DNA of 64,000 nt from Flavobacteriaceae bacterium PS02293 (GCA_029960045.1 JASCOV010000001.1:434001-498000), one strand, 5' to 3'; shown: positions 1 through 8,296, counted from the first letter of the stretch. Notes: generated by a model not told the origin, from the letters alone. Numbers and translations: made by a program.

Positions 1-2
1 TG

Positions 3-164
3 TCATTGAATGAATTGTCCGAAAAAGTAGACTTAACGCTTTCCAATCTTTCCATTCTGAAAACCGGAAAAGCAAAAGCCGTTCGTTTCAGTACGTTGGA
101 AGCGATTTGCAAAGCTTTGGATTGTCAGCCTGCGGATATTTTAGAATACAGAAAAGAAGATTAA
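3..164 (+). CDS. HTH-type (XRE/YozG-like) regulator, C-terminal fragment
   Basis: An open frame enters from the left edge and ends at the TAA at 162-164. The 53 visible residues include LSNLSILKTGKAKAVRFSTL followed by EAICKALDCQPADILEYR. This is the typical second half of a short Cro/CI-type helix-turn-helix protein of the YozG group, where 'KTGKA..VRFSTLEAICKALDCQPADIL' is the recognition-helix region and helices 4-5. The N-terminus lies outside the window. It is probably a small DNA-binding protein of about 65-75 residues. Its stop overlaps by four bases the stop of the convergent polyprenyl synthase gene. The target genes cannot be told from here. Confidence 0.85.
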   Translation, partial: SLNELSEKVDLTLSNLSILKTGKAKAVRFSTLEAICKALDCQPADILEYRKED

Positions 165-1138
165 AGTTTTCTGCTAATAACGTAATCCAACATCAATTTT
201 AGTGATTCTTTAGCTTCGTTAGCAGGAAATTCAGCCAAAATATTCAGCGCTTTTTGTTGGTAATCTTTCATTGTTTTGATAGCGTAATCCATTCCGCCGG
301 AAGATTTCACGAATTCTACCAATTCACGTACTTTTTTGGAATCGTTGTTATAACGCTTTATCGTTGCGAAATACTTTTTATAATTCTCAGGACTCGCATT
401 CTTCAAAGTATAAATCAATGGCAAAGTCATCTTTTGTTCCTTTATGTCGATTCCTACAGGTTTTCCAATGATATTACTTGTTTGATAATCAAAAAGGTCA
501 TCTTTGATTTGAAAAGCCATTCCTGTGTAAGTCCCGAATTCCTGCATCTTTTTCGCAGTTGCTTCGTCTACATTGTTTGATAAAACACCAACTTCACAGC
601 AAGCCGCAATCAAGGTTGCAGTTTTTTGGCGGATGATTTCGTAATAAACATCTTCCGTAATATCCAGTTTTCTGGCTTTTTCCAACTGAAGCAATTCGCC
701 TTCAGACATTTCTCTGATGGTTCTGGAAATTACCGCAAGCAAATCAAAATCCTTATTATCTGTAGAAAGCAAAACCGATTTCGAAAGCAGATAATCGCCA
801 ACCAAAACAGCGATCTTATTCTTCCAAAGTGCATTGATAGAAAAGAAATTTCTGCGCTTGAAACTCTCATCCACAACATCATCGTGAACCAAAGTCGCTG
901 TATGGATCAGTTCGATCATACTTGCACCACGGAACGTCTTTTCATTCACGTTTCCCACCAGTTTTGCACAGAGAAAAACAAACATCGGACGCATTTGTTT
1001 CCCTTTTGTGGTAACAATGAAACGCGTGACCTTATCCAGCAGAGCAACATTACTTTTCATCGATTCGTAAAACTTCTGTTCGAAAAGTTTCATTTCATCA
1101 GAAATCGGAGCTTTGATTAGTTCTACTGTATTGGCCAC
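161..1138 (-). CDS. Polyprenyl diphosphate synthase (trans-isoprenyl chain elongation)
   Basis: This 325-residue cytosolic enzyme condenses isopentenyl diphosphate with an allylic primer to make a long all-trans chain, probably the menaquinone side chain. Both aspartate-rich motifs are visible: LVHDDVVDE (D86, D87, D90) and FQIKDDLFDY (D213, D214, D217), and GKQMRP near residue 46 forms the IPP-binding region. The start is GTG at 1138 (MANTVELIKAPIS). No in-frame ATG exists upstream and the next Met, at residue 16, would remove conserved N-terminal sequence. Length and motifs fit the IspB/octaprenyl synthase group, but chain length cannot be read from sequence alone. It stands alone, convergent with the HTH fragment. 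Confidence 0.93.
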   Translation of the reverse strand: MANTVELIKAPISDEMKLFEQKFYESMKSNVALLDKVTRFIVTTKGKQMRPMFVFLCAKLVGNVNEKTFRGASMIELIHTATLVHDDVVDESFKRRNFFSINALWKNKIAVLVGDYLLSKSVLLSTDNKDFDLLAVISRTIREMSEGELLQLEKARKLDITEDVYYEIIRQKTATLIAACCEVGVLSNNVDEATAKKMQEFGTYTGMAFQIKDDLFDYQTSNIIGKPVGIDIKEQKMTLPLIYTLKNASPENYKKYFATIKRYNNDSKKVRELVEFVKSSGGMDYAIKTMKDYQQKALNILAEFPANEAKESLKLMLDYVISRKL

Positions 1139-1197
1139 TGTTCGCGTTTAAAAATTATATTTTTGGAGCAAGACGATTGTATTTCTATTCACCTTTG

Positions 1198-1260
1198 TAA
1201 CCCGCTTTCCGCTATATCTTTTTTCCAAAGAAAAAAGGATGTCGCTACAATCGGGGCTAT
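1198..1260 (-). repeat. Dispersed nested-hairpin repeat, copy 1 (short form)
   Basis: Read on the minus strand it goes AGCCCCGATTGTAGCGACAT, then CCTTTTTTC-TTTG-GAAAAAAGAT, then ATAGCGGAAAGCGGGTT. The T-run and A-run arms pair to make the inner stem. It shares both flanks with the copy at 24110-24190. It fills the 259-base gap upstream of the polyprenyl synthase; an 83-codon plus-strand frame across it has no family resemblance and is not called. Confidence 0.7.
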
Positions 1261-1397
1261 GTTGAGGATTTGTCCTTCGTCTCACCGGAAAAACTGTTGT
1301 AAAAATATCAAGAATTCTGAAATATCAAAGCATCATATAAAGCTTAATATTCAAATTATGATATCTTACATCCAATTTTATTATTCTACAAATATAA

Positions 1398-2279
1398 TTA
1401 TTCTAAATCTTTAAACGGAATGAAATAAAGACTTTGAGGCACTTTTTTGATTTTAATACTGAATCGCTCTCCGGAAATGTAAATTCCCTTTTCTGTTGCC
1501 GTAATTCCTTCGATTTGTCCAACATTGTATGCTCTTCCGAGAGAATATTTTTTTAAAGGCTTATTAAAGAAAAGATTTCCAGTTTCGTCTTTTTCAAAAA
1601 TCATCATATAAACCGACGCATTTTTAGTGTAACCAACAACGTATAATTTATTTTCAAAAACAGAAGCATCAGTCACAACAAAACCTGTATCAAAACTTTC
1701 GAGTTTTTGTGCAGGTTGATTTTCTGTCAGTTTTTTATCAATGACATAATGTGAAACCGTATTCGTGACCCATTCTTTTGTGAATAGATGAATATTTCCG
1801 TCCAAGAAAATCATTGCTTCTGCATCGAAATTATTATTGATGTTTTTCGGAGTAAAATCAGTTTGTTCAGGATAAAAAAACGGAATGGTTTTAATAGAAT
1901 CAACAATCAGAGAATCGTTTCTGAAAGGAATTTGATAAATCTTCAAATCTTTTCTCGTTCCCAGATTATTCCCGAATTCACCAACGTAAAAGTTTTCTCC
2001 GTCATTCGTAATTGCTTCCCAATCGATGTTTTTTAAACCAGTTTGAAAAATCTTCTCGATGTAAGAACTTCCTGCTTTTATCTCAAAAATTTCGCTGGTA
2101 TTTCCGCTGTCATTGAAGGAAAATAATCTTCCGTCAATATTTGTCAGTCCGGAAGATTCTCTTAAAGAATCACTTAAAACAGCAATCTTATATTTCTTGA
2201 GATTTAATGATTGAGTTTTCTGAGCAGAAATCTGAAGCCCAAATAGAAGAACTAAAAAATATAAAACCTGTTTTTTCAT
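1398..2279 (-). CDS. Exported beta-propeller-like protein, paralogue of the protein at 14534-15394
   Basis: This 293-residue protein starts with a clear signal peptide (MKKQVLYFLVLLFGLQISAQ), so it is periplasmic or secreted. I do not recognise a characterised family. Repeated short beta-rich segments such as NFYVGEFGNN, FDAEAMIFLDGNIHLFTK and VGQIEGITATEKGIYISGER look like blades of a propeller related to SdiA-regulated/esterase-like phytase families. It shares its internal order with the lipoprotein at 14534-15394 (GEFGNN/GDFGNN, FFYPEQTDFTPK/FYYPEQTEFPPK, LFTKEW/LFTKNR), so the two are paralogues within 12 kb. It lies 9 bases downstream of the nucleotidase gene on the same strand and may be co-transcribed. 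Confidence 0.75.
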   Translation of the reverse strand: MKKQVLYFLVLLFGLQISAQKTQSLNLKKYKIAVLSDSLRESSGLTNIDGRLFSFNDSGNTSEIFEIKAGSSYIEKIFQTGLKNIDWEAITNDGENFYVGEFGNNLGTRKDLKIYQIPFRNDSLIVDSIKTIPFFYPEQTDFTPKNINNNFDAEAMIFLDGNIHLFTKEWVTNTVSHYVIDKKLTENQPAQKLESFDTGFVVTDASVFENKLYVVGYTKNASVYMMIFEKDETGNLFFNKPLKKYSLGRAYNVGQIEGITATEKGIYISGERFSIKIKKVPQSLYFIPFKDLE

Positions 2280-2288
2280 AATACGAAC

Positions 2289-2801
2289 TTACAGAATATT
2301 CATAATATCATCCCACCCAGAAACTCTTGTCGAATTTTCAACAATGGAATTCGCATTATGAGGTTGTGAGAATAATATTCTTTGACCTGAGAAAAGATTC
2401 AGGTTTTTAGGATGGTCATCAATCATAATATCGCCGATGATAAAGTCTTTTCGTCCACAGAAAATGATCTGTTTCCAGCTGATAAAAGAAAAATGTTCCA
2501 TCAGCCATTCCGCTTTTTCTGTCAAACTATTCGGGAATTCTGTTGCGGAAGAAACAATGAGAACATTATATTTTTCGTTTAAATATTTCAAAACTTTCAC
2601 TGCTTTTTCTATAACCGGAACTGTCCTGAAAAATCCTTTTGAGTTCACATCTTCCAAAAAGTTCGGAAAAGCTTCTGCTTCTGAAAGTCCGGAGATGTTT
2701 TCCCAAAGAATTTGGTTTCCGTTTCTTTTGTATTCGTAATCAATGAAATGCTGGTTGGTATTGGCAAGAACGCCGTCCATATCTACTAAAATCGTCTTCA
2801 T
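2289..2801 (-). CDS. 5'(3')-deoxyribonucleotidase-like HAD phosphatase
   Basis: This 170-residue HAD-superfamily hydrolase opens with MKTILVDMDGVLANTN. D7 and D9 are the nucleophile and acid/base of motif I (DxDGV), SSATEFP gives motif II, and IGDIMIDDHPKNL gives the motif IV acidic pair. Length and the 'DMDGVLA' opening match the NT5C family, which dephosphorylates deoxynucleoside monophosphates in the cytosol and helps balance nucleotide pools. The substrate is inferred from family resemblance only. It precedes the exported propeller-like gene by 9 bases. Confidence 0.88.
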   Translation of the reverse strand: MKTILVDMDGVLANTNQHFIDYEYKRNGNQILWENISGLSEAEAFPNFLEDVNSKGFFRTVPVIEKAVKVLKYLNEKYNVLIVSSATEFPNSLTEKAEWLMEHFSFISWKQIIFCGRKDFIIGDIMIDDHPKNLNLFSGQRILFSQPHNANSIVENSTRVSGWDDIMNIL

Positions 2802-2874
2802 ATTGTAAAAATAAGAATTGATTTTTGGAAGAAAAAATTGATTGGATTAAAAGATTGTTAAAGAATAGTTCTTC

Positions 2875-3153
2875 TTATTTATCATTGTAATGACCAAATG
2901 CTGAAATAACTTCTACTAAGATTTCATCTTCAAAAACTTCATAGATTAACCTGTGTTTTTGGTCAATTCTTCGTGACCATTTTCCTTGATTTTCATATTT
3001 CAAAGCTTCAGGTTTTCCAATTCCTTCAAAAGGATGAATTTCTAGCTCATTAATTATTTTTTCAATTTTCTTAAGGAGAATTTTTTGTCCGGATTTTTTG
3101 AAAAATCGAATGTGTTCTTCTGCTAACGGAGAAATTTCAATCTTGAAACTCAT
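2875..3153 (-). CDS. Txe/YoeB-family toxin of a type II toxin-antitoxin pair
   Basis: This 92-residue basic protein of the RelE/YoeB fold has the hallmark C-terminal half ENQGKWSRRIDQKHRLIYEV and the end SAFGHYNDK, matching YoeB's 'G.WSRRI...HRLVY....V.....C..HY'. YoeB toxins cleave mRNA in the ribosomal A site when freed from the antitoxin. The start ATG overlaps the stop of the upstream gene as TAATG, which implies translational coupling with the antitoxin. The conserved R, H and Y residues (R-RID, H-RLIY, GHY) are all present, so the toxin looks intact. Confidence 0.92.
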   Translation of the reverse strand: MSFKIEISPLAEEHIRFFKKSGQKILLKKIEKIINELEIHPFEGIGKPEALKYENQGKWSRRIDQKHRLIYEVFEDEILVEVISAFGHYNDK

Positions 3154-3389
3154 TATCCAAAAAGTTCTTTCTTCAAGTCTTGAGTTAGAGTTCTCCCTTT
3201 TCCTTCACGAAGTTGTTTTTCGCCAATTTTTATTAACTCCAAATTTTTGGGATTTTCAAACCATTTGTCCCCGCTTGGACTTGGGTTTTTAAATTCATCT
3301 TCTGAGAATTCAAAATCCAAAGCAGAAAGAACTTTCTTTAATGTAGAGAGTTGTTTTTTGTTGGCATATTTTACTTTGATTGTTCCCAT
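3153..3389 (-). CDS. Antitoxin partner of the YoeB-like toxin
   Basis: This 78-residue protein starts MGTIKVKYANKKQLSTLKKV and has an acidic middle (EFSEDEFKNPSPSG) followed by a C-terminal segment (IGEKQLREGKGRTLTQDLKK) of the kind that wraps the toxin. It is not an obvious YefM. The call rests on size, position directly upstream, and the TAATG overlap with the toxin start. The pair sits between the nucleotidase and rlmN. A -7-type box lies 20 bases before the start. It probably neutralises the toxin and may repress its own promoter. Confidence 0.82.
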   Translation of the reverse strand: MGTIKVKYANKKQLSTLKKVLSALDFEFSEDEFKNPSPSGDKWFENPKNLELIKIGEKQLREGKGRTLTQDLKKELFG

Positions 3390-3408
3390 CTTTGATTTGA
3401 ATTACATT

Positions 3409-3416
3409 CAAAAATA
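3409..3416 (-). promoter_or_regulatory. -7 box (TATTTTTG) of the YoeB-type TA operon
   Basis: Minus strand reads TATTTTTG, matching the Bacteroidota -7 consensus TAnnTTTG, 20 bases before the antitoxin ATG. No clear TTG is found at the expected upstream spacing. Confidence 0.45.
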
Positions 3417-3442
3417 CGAATTATTTTGAGAAATTTTGAAAA

Positions 3443-4477
3443 TTATTCAGCTGTTTTATTCGCCAATTGTCCACACGCCGCGTCGATGTCGCCACCGCGA
3501 CTTTTTCTTACAACAATTGTAATTCCAGATTTTTCCAATTCACGGACGTATTTTTGTTCAGCTTCAATACTTCTGTGGTCAAATTTTCCCTCACCAATAG
3601 GATTATATTGGATGAGATTAACCTTGCTTGGAACTTGTCTGCAATATTTGATTAAAGCTTTGATGTCTTCATCTCCGTCGTTGATTCCTTTCCAAACACA
3701 ATATTCAAAAGTGATTGGAGAACCGGTTTTCTGATACCAATATTGCAAAGAATCCATAATATCGGTTAAAGGAAACTTCTCAGAAAAAGGCATTATTTCA
3801 TTACGTTTATGCTCGATTGCAGAATGGAGAGAAAGTGCCAGCTTTACTTTGATTTCTTCATCAGCCAACATTTTTATCATCTTCGGTATTCCGGATGTTG
3901 AAACTGTGATTCTTCTTGGCGACATTCCCAGACCGTCCGGTTTTGTGATTTTGTGAATCGCTTCGACAACGTTTTTATAATTCATCATCGGTTCGCCCAT
4001 TCCCATAAACACGATGTTTGTGAGCGGTCTGTCGAAATATTCTCTGCTTTGACGGTCAATCAGAGCAACTTGGTCCACGATTTCTGCAACTTCCAGATTT
4101 CTCATTCTTTTGAGTTTGGCTGTTGCACAGAATTCGCAATTTAAAGAACATCCAACTTGAGAAGAAACGCAGGCTGTACTTCTGGATTCAGTAGGTATCA
4201 AAACGGATTCTACCATTAATCCGTCGTGAAGTTTTACTCCATTTTTTATCGTTCCGTCAGAAGATTTTTGTAATAGGTCGACAGCGATTGGATTGATGAA
4301 AAAATCACGAGAAAGATTATCGCGAAGATTTTTAGAAAGATTCGTCATTTCATCAAAAGAATGCAGATTCTTGCTCCAAAGCCAATCATAAACCTGCTTG
4401 GCACGAAACGGTTTGTCACCAATTGTGCTGAAGTAATCTTTGAGCTGGTCGAGGGAAAGTGTGCGGATATCTTTCAA
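3443..4477 (-). CDS. rlmN: Dual-specificity RNA methyltransferase RlmN (23S rRNA A2503 / tRNA A37)
   Basis: This 344-residue radical SAM enzyme methylates C2 of adenosine 2503 in 23S rRNA and A37 of some tRNAs. The cluster-binding CxxxCxxC is C110-SLN-C114-EF-C117. GMGEPMMN follows as the SAM-binding GEP motif, and the C-terminal GGDIDAACGQLA carries the second catalytic cysteine (C335). The protein starts MKDIRTLSLDQLKDYF at a TTG codon at 4477; no ATG precedes it in frame and the upstream -7 box leaves a leader of suitable length. It is monocistronic as far as can be seen. Confidence 0.96.
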   Translation of the reverse strand: MKDIRTLSLDQLKDYFSTIGDKPFRAKQVYDWLWSKNLHSFDEMTNLSKNLRDNLSRDFFINPIAVDLLQKSSDGTIKNGVKLHDGLMVESVLIPTESRSTACVSSQVGCSLNCEFCATAKLKRMRNLEVAEIVDQVALIDRQSREYFDRPLTNIVFMGMGEPMMNYKNVVEAIHKITKPDGLGMSPRRITVSTSGIPKMIKMLADEEIKVKLALSLHSAIEHKRNEIMPFSEKFPLTDIMDSLQYWYQKTGSPITFEYCVWKGINDGDEDIKALIKYCRQVPSKVNLIQYNPIGEGKFDHRSIEAEQKYVRELEKSGITIVVRKSRGGDIDAACGQLANKTAE

Positions 4478-4496
4478 TGTATTCTGAAAATTTTTG

Positions 4497-4504
4497 CAAA
4501 GATA
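4497..4504 (-). promoter_or_regulatory. -7 box (TATCTTTG) upstream of rlmN
   Basis: Minus strand TATCTTTG matches TAnnTTTG and lies 19 bases before the TTG start of rlmN, supporting that start. No upstream TTG is found at 17-23 bases. The rest of the 4505-4728 gap shows only AT-rich sequence. Confidence 0.45.
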
Positions 4505-4728
4505 CGCTTAATAGAGTAATTTTAAAATCTTCGAATATAATAATAGATTAAAGTTATAATTGCTAAATCTCAAAAAATATCAAAACAGTTTATTTTGTAA
4601 GTTTAACATTGATAATTTGTTACATTTTAATAGTCTTGATTTCTATTATCGTATTAAAGTATTATGAATTTTGATTCGTCTTTTTTAATAATTCGATATT
4701 ACTTACATTTGCATTGATTTTTACCCTT

Positions 4729-7062
4729 ATGGAATTCCAAGCCTTTTACGAAAGCCCGTTTGTTCTCAAGTTTTCTTTTGAAAAACTCATCCGAAAAATG
4801 GAAGCGGAAGCTTCTGAGAGTTCGGAATATGCGCTTTCGCATCAGAGGATTTTGGATAAAACCAAAGATTTTCCAGAGCTTTTGAATGGCATTGGTAATC
4901 TTGATTTCTTCAAAGACAACGAAACACTGATGAAGGAACTTCTACGTGACCTTTTTCCGCCAATGTTGACCGGAAATGAAATCAAAGCAATTGGTTTTCC
5001 TTTCTACAACTTCTTTTTCAATCCGTCAAAACGTTTTCAAAGTATTCTGAAAAATGCAGGAGAAAACTTTGATATGCTGATTAAAGGTCTTGACCCGCAC
5101 CGCTTCTATGTGATGAGCTGTTGCATTATCCTGAGAGACTTTTATAAAGTTCCTCTTAATCTGTCGATGCCTTTTATTTTTGATATTCCTAATGAAGAAG
5201 GGATTGTCAATCATTATCGTTTTCTGAATAATGTTGATTTCATCGATGTTAATCCTTTGGAAGATTATAAAAAACTGACTGAGGAAGAAATAGGAGAGTT
5301 GCTGGACAATTTTGATGATTATGAACTTTGGAAAGAGAAATTTCCGCCGAAAAGCTGGGAACTGAAAGGTTTTGCAGTGATTAATTTCTTTGATGCAACC
5401 ACAGAAATCGCAGTTTCGAATCTTAAAAGCAAACTCATCAATCTTGAAGATGATAAGAATCTGAAATCGGAAATGAACAAGATTTTCCGTTCTATTTTTC
5501 AGGTTCCTGATTTGGAATTAGGATTTACAGCTATTGATTTTGAAGAAAATAAATTTGTAAGAAATCCAATCAATGGAGTGATTGATAGTTTTATTTTGTC
5601 AGGTGGAATTCCGCAGGATTGTAAGAATGAACTGCTTTGCGAAAAGAACTTCAATACACTTGTAGAGACGCGGAAATTCTTCAGTATTTCTGATGTTGAA
5701 CGAACTTATCACGAATTTCCGGAAAGCACCTTGGCAAAACAATTTTACGAGTCCGGAATCAAAAGTGCGATTTTTGCACCAATCATCAAAGACAAAAAAC
5801 TTCTCGGAATTATTGAACTCGTTTCCAGAAAAAAAATGCTGAACAGCATCAATGCTACCAAAATGGAAATCGTGATGCCTTATTTGGAAGATACGATGGA
5901 TAGGCTTTATGACGGTATCGAAACAAGAATTCAAGCAATAATTCAAAGAGAATATACATCGATACATCCGAGTGTTTATTGGAAATTCCGTCAGGAAGCG
6001 GAACGTCATATCGGTTTTTACAGAGAAGATTTTGACTTGCCTTACAGAAACATCAGTTTCCAAAATCTCACGCCACTTTTTGGACAAACCGATATTAGAA
6101 ATTCTTCGGTTTCCAGAAATCTGGCGATTAAAAAAGATATGGAAATCAATCTGATGATGATTTCTGATGTATTCAAAAAACTGAGTTCTGATAATGATTT
6201 GGAAGCAATTAATCAGAAATTAATTCAATATCAAAAACTTCTGAATAACGATTTGAAAGCCGATACGGAAAGTCAGGTTCAGAATTTTATTTTGTTCGAA
6301 GTTCATCCTCTGCTGGAATCGATTAAACTTCAGAATATCAATTATAATCAAATCATTACAGATTATCACAAACAACTGGATTCTAAAACCGAGTTGGTTT
6401 ACAATTTCCGTAAGAAATTTGATGATAGTTTGTCTTCAATTAATAAAAATCTAGCTGATATTCTGGACAAAAGACAGGAAGAGCAACAGCACAGATTTCC
6501 GTTTTATTACGAGCGTTTCAAGACTGACGGTGTAGAACATAATATGTACATTGGTTCTTCGATTGAGCCTGATTTGACTTACGACCCGATTTTCCTGAAA
6601 AACCTTCGTTTGTGGCAATTGCGAGTGCTTTGTGAAACAGAAATTGAATATGCAAAACACAAAGACCGATTGGCTTATCCACTAGATGTTGCATCTCTGA
6701 TTTTGGTTTATAGTACGCCAATCAGTATCCGTTTCAGAATGGATGAAAAGCGTTTTGATGTGGACGGAAGCTACAATGCACGCTACGAAATGATTAAAAA
6801 ACGTATCGATAAATCCTTAGTGAAAAACTCGGATGAACGTATCACACAATCTGGAAAAATTAGCATTATCTATTCTCAGGAAAGAGAACGTGAGGAATAT
6901 CTGAAATTGATAAAAATCCTTCAAAACCAAAACATTCTGGAAGCTAATATTGAAGGATTGGACGTTGAAGATTTACAAGGAATTAATGGTTTGCGAGCGT
7001 TGCGTGTTGCTGTGAATTACGAAGCTGAGAAAGTGGAGTATGATTTTGTGGAAGTGCTATAA
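4729..7062 (+). CDS. Large GAF-domain protein of unknown role
   Basis: This soluble protein of 777 residues counts from the ATG at 4729 (MEFQAFYESPFVLKFSFEKL). A TTG five codons earlier is possible but less likely. The segment around residues 330-370, GIKSAIFAPIIKDKKLLGII, is a GAF-type sheet, preceded by a helix-rich N-terminal third and followed by long helical regions (about 440-570) likely to form coiled coils. No histidine kinase, cyclase or HTH output domain is visible. Homologues are annotated only as GAF-domain proteins. The last codons, KVEYDFVE, are duplicated 0.76 kb downstream beyond a toxin-antitoxin cassette, so the original C-terminus may have differed. Confidence 0.8.
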   Translation: MEFQAFYESPFVLKFSFEKLIRKMEAEASESSEYALSHQRILDKTKDFPELLNGIGNLDFFKDNETLMKELLRDLFPPMLTGNEIKAIGFPFYNFFFNPSKRFQSILKNAGENFDMLIKGLDPHRFYVMSCCIILRDFYKVPLNLSMPFIFDIPNEEGIVNHYRFLNNVDFIDVNPLEDYKKLTEEEIGELLDNFDDYELWKEKFPPKSWELKGFAVINFFDATTEIAVSNLKSKLINLEDDKNLKSEMNKIFRSIFQVPDLELGFTAIDFEENKFVRNPINGVIDSFILSGGIPQDCKNELLCEKNFNTLVETRKFFSISDVERTYHEFPESTLAKQFYESGIKSAIFAPIIKDKKLLGIIELVSRKKMLNSINATKMEIVMPYLEDTMDRLYDGIETRIQAIIQREYTSIHPSVYWKFRQEAERHIGFYREDFDLPYRNISFQNLTPLFGQTDIRNSSVSRNLAIKKDMEINLMMISDVFKKLSSDNDLEAINQKLIQYQKLLNNDLKADTESQVQNFILFEVHPLLESIKLQNINYNQIITDYHKQLDSKTELVYNFRKKFDDSLSSINKNLADILDKRQEEQQHRFPFYYERFKTDGVEHNMYIGSSIEPDLTYDPIFLKNLRLWQLRVLCETEIEYAKHKDRLAYPLDVASLILVYSTPISIRFRMDEKRFDVDGSYNARYEMIKKRIDKSLVKNSDERITQSGKISIIYSQEREREEYLKLIKILQNQNILEANIEGLDVEDLQGINGLRALRVAVNYEAEKVEYDFVEVL
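7030..7053. repeat. 24-bp direct repeat, left copy (inside the GAF gene end)
   Basis: AAAGTGGAGTATGATTTTGT followed by GGAA occurs here and again, identically, at 7816-7839. The two copies bracket the PIN/DUF6364 toxin-antitoxin pair. Here the repeat encodes the last conserved residues KVEYDFVE of the GAF-domain protein. Confidence 0.85.
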
Positions 7063-7065
7063 ATT

Positions 7066-7482
7066 CTAAGCTAAGGCTTTCAAATAAGTTTCTGGGGTCA
7101 TTATTGATAAATTGCTGGTTTTATAATCTTTGATATTTCTTGTTACGATTATTGTGATGTCTTTTTCCATTTGAGCTGAAAAATTTTGAAGTGCATCTTC
7201 AAAATCTTTGAAGTCAGAATTTAAAGCGTTCAAAACTGCTTGTTTATTGGTTGTTGTGATATCTATAATCTGAAGTAGAGATTTTATGCTTTCAATAACT
7301 TTCTCGTGTTTTGCTGATTTTCTTAACAGATAATAAATATTGCTAAGCATTATTGCTGTTACAAATCCTTTTATTTCTCCTTTTTCACAAAGGCTAAGCA
7401 ATTTGGCACTATCTTCAGAAAATGGTTTTCTGTCAAAAAGAAAATCCAAAATAACATCGGTGTCAATTAGAATATGATGCAT
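7066..7482 (-). CDS. PIN-domain toxin (VapC-like RNase)
   Basis: This 138-residue PIN-domain protein has the N-terminal MHHILIDTDVILDFLFDRKP with the first metal-binding aspartate. A downstream acidic pair lies in FKDFEDALQ, and the strand IIVTRNIKDYK is typical of PIN family RNases. These toxins cut RNA, often initiator tRNA or rRNA, when released from the antitoxin. The start overlaps the stop of the upstream antitoxin gene as TAATG. It is convergent with the GAF gene, the two stops being three bases apart, and lies inside the 24-bp direct repeats. All expected acidic residues seem present, so it is probably active. Confidence 0.9.
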   Translation of the reverse strand: MHHILIDTDVILDFLFDRKPFSEDSAKLLSLCEKGEIKGFVTAIMLSNIYYLLRKSAKHEKVIESIKSLLQIIDITTTNKQAVLNALNSDFKDFEDALQNFSAQMEKDITIIVTRNIKDYKTSNLSIMTPETYLKALA

Positions 7483-7730
7483 TATAGATGTTTTTCGGAC
7501 AAACGATTGGTGAGCTCTTCTTTATAATCAAAATCTTTTGGAGCTTTGAAAGAACCCTTCAATGAGTTAACTATTGGCGTCATTTCTTTTGGTTCAGAAG
7601 GTTCTTCTTTTGTTAAAGCTTTTAGATAATTTTCAATCAAATCAGAAAGGCTTCTTTCTTTTTTGCGCGCATATTTCTTTGCTTTTTCAATAACAGATTG
7701 TTCTATGGTAAGTGTTAGTTTTGTATTCAT
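7482..7730 (-). CDS. DUF6364-family antitoxin
   Basis: This 82-residue protein starts MNTKLTLTIEQSVIEKAKKY. This is a ribbon-helix-helix type start that binds DNA as a dimer, with a flexible, charged C-terminal tail (FDYKEELTNRLSEKHL) suited to blocking the PIN toxin. DUF6364 proteins are the usual partners of this PIN clade in Bacteroidota. Translation is coupled to the toxin by a TAATG overlap. A -7 box (7750-7757) and a palindromic site (7796-7803) lie upstream, consistent with autoregulation. Confidence 0.88.
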   Translation of the reverse strand: MNTKLTLTIEQSVIEKAKKYARKKERSLSDLIENYLKALTKEEPSEPKEMTPIVNSLKGSFKAPKDFDYKEELTNRLSEKHL

Positions 7731-7749
7731 TATTAATCAATTGGCTAAA

Positions 7750-7803
7750 CAAATATACTAAAAAAAATACAATACGTGTTTTTAAATTTTTTATTACACG
7801 TGT
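7750..7803 (-). promoter_or_regulatory. Promoter and candidate operator of the PIN/DUF6364 operon
   Basis: On the minus strand a -7 box TATATTTG (7757-7750) lies 20 bases before the antitoxin ATG. Upstream are the perfect palindrome ACACGTGT at 7796-7803 and a half-matching ATACGTGT at 7772-7779. Repeated half-sites next to the promoter fit binding by the RHH antitoxin; this is inference. Confidence 0.45.
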
Positions 7804-7815
7804 TTGGTTCAAGAA

Positions 7816-7839
7816 AAAGTGGAGTATGATTTTGTGGAA
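7816..7839. repeat. 24-bp direct repeat, right copy (orphan 3' end of the GAF gene)
   Basis: This is identical to 7030-7053. In the same reading phase it continues as EKVEYDFVEN and a TAG stop at 7843-7845. It therefore resembles the end of the GAF gene with an alternative terminus, separated from it by the toxin-antitoxin cassette. Confidence 0.85.
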
Positions 7840-7846
7840 AATTAGT

Positions 7847-8278
7847 TTAAGTATTAATTAAGATATTCTTAATCTCTCTTTTTGCAGTTCTTAAGCCTGT
7901 ATTATTAATGAAAAAAAGATATAGAAGCAAAGGGTAAATTGATAATATAATTACTTTGTTTGAAGATACAAAAAAGAAAAGATATGATATAAAAGGTACT
8001 ATTAAAAAAAGCAAAGCACCAAAAAAAATATTATTAGGGTAATGTATAATATAGATGTGAGAAGTATTTTGCTTACTAATTATTTTCAATTTCGTTTTAG
8101 TGTTGTGTCGAGAATCTCTGTCGTAGATTAAGTAATATTTAGCAGTGTTTTTATCATAGTCAAATTCATAAAAATAGTTGGATTTTTCCTTAATAACAAC
8201 TTCTAAATCGGATAAAATTTGTTGAGGAGATTTATGAGATTTAATCTTTGAAAAACTAATTGGCAAAAGTAATATCAT
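7847..8278 (-). CDS. Small membrane protein of unknown function, downstream of the HD/Pycsar-type gene
   Basis: This 143-residue protein is unrecognised. The N-terminus is MILLLPISFSKIKSHKSPQQ. The middle is soluble and charged (residues 20-75, with YEFDYDKNTAKYYLIYDRDS), then two hydrophobic segments follow (about residues 83-102, IFFGALLFLIVPFISYLFFF, and about 107-126, VIILSIYPLLLYLFFINN). A basic tail (RTAKREIKNI) ends it. It starts 18 bases after the HD/Pycsar-type gene on the same strand, so it is probably co-transcribed. Its A+T content is a little higher than its neighbours. Confidence 0.6.
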   Translation of the reverse strand: MILLLPISFSKIKSHKSPQQILSDLEVVIKEKSNYFYEFDYDKNTAKYYLIYDRDSRHNTKTKLKIISKQNTSHIYIIHYPNNIFFGALLFLIVPFISYLFFFVSSNKVIILSIYPLLLYLFFINNTGLRTAKREIKNILINT

Positions 8279-8296
8279 TTAACTAAACTAAAATTA

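Noticed and set aside
626..1120. 164-codon plus-strand frame opposite the polyprenyl synthase
   Set aside because: It is the antisense shadow of a well-supported gene.
1163..1414. 83-codon plus-strand frame
   Set aside because: It runs through a dispersed repeat, shows no family pattern and overlaps the end of the exported protein gene on the other strand.
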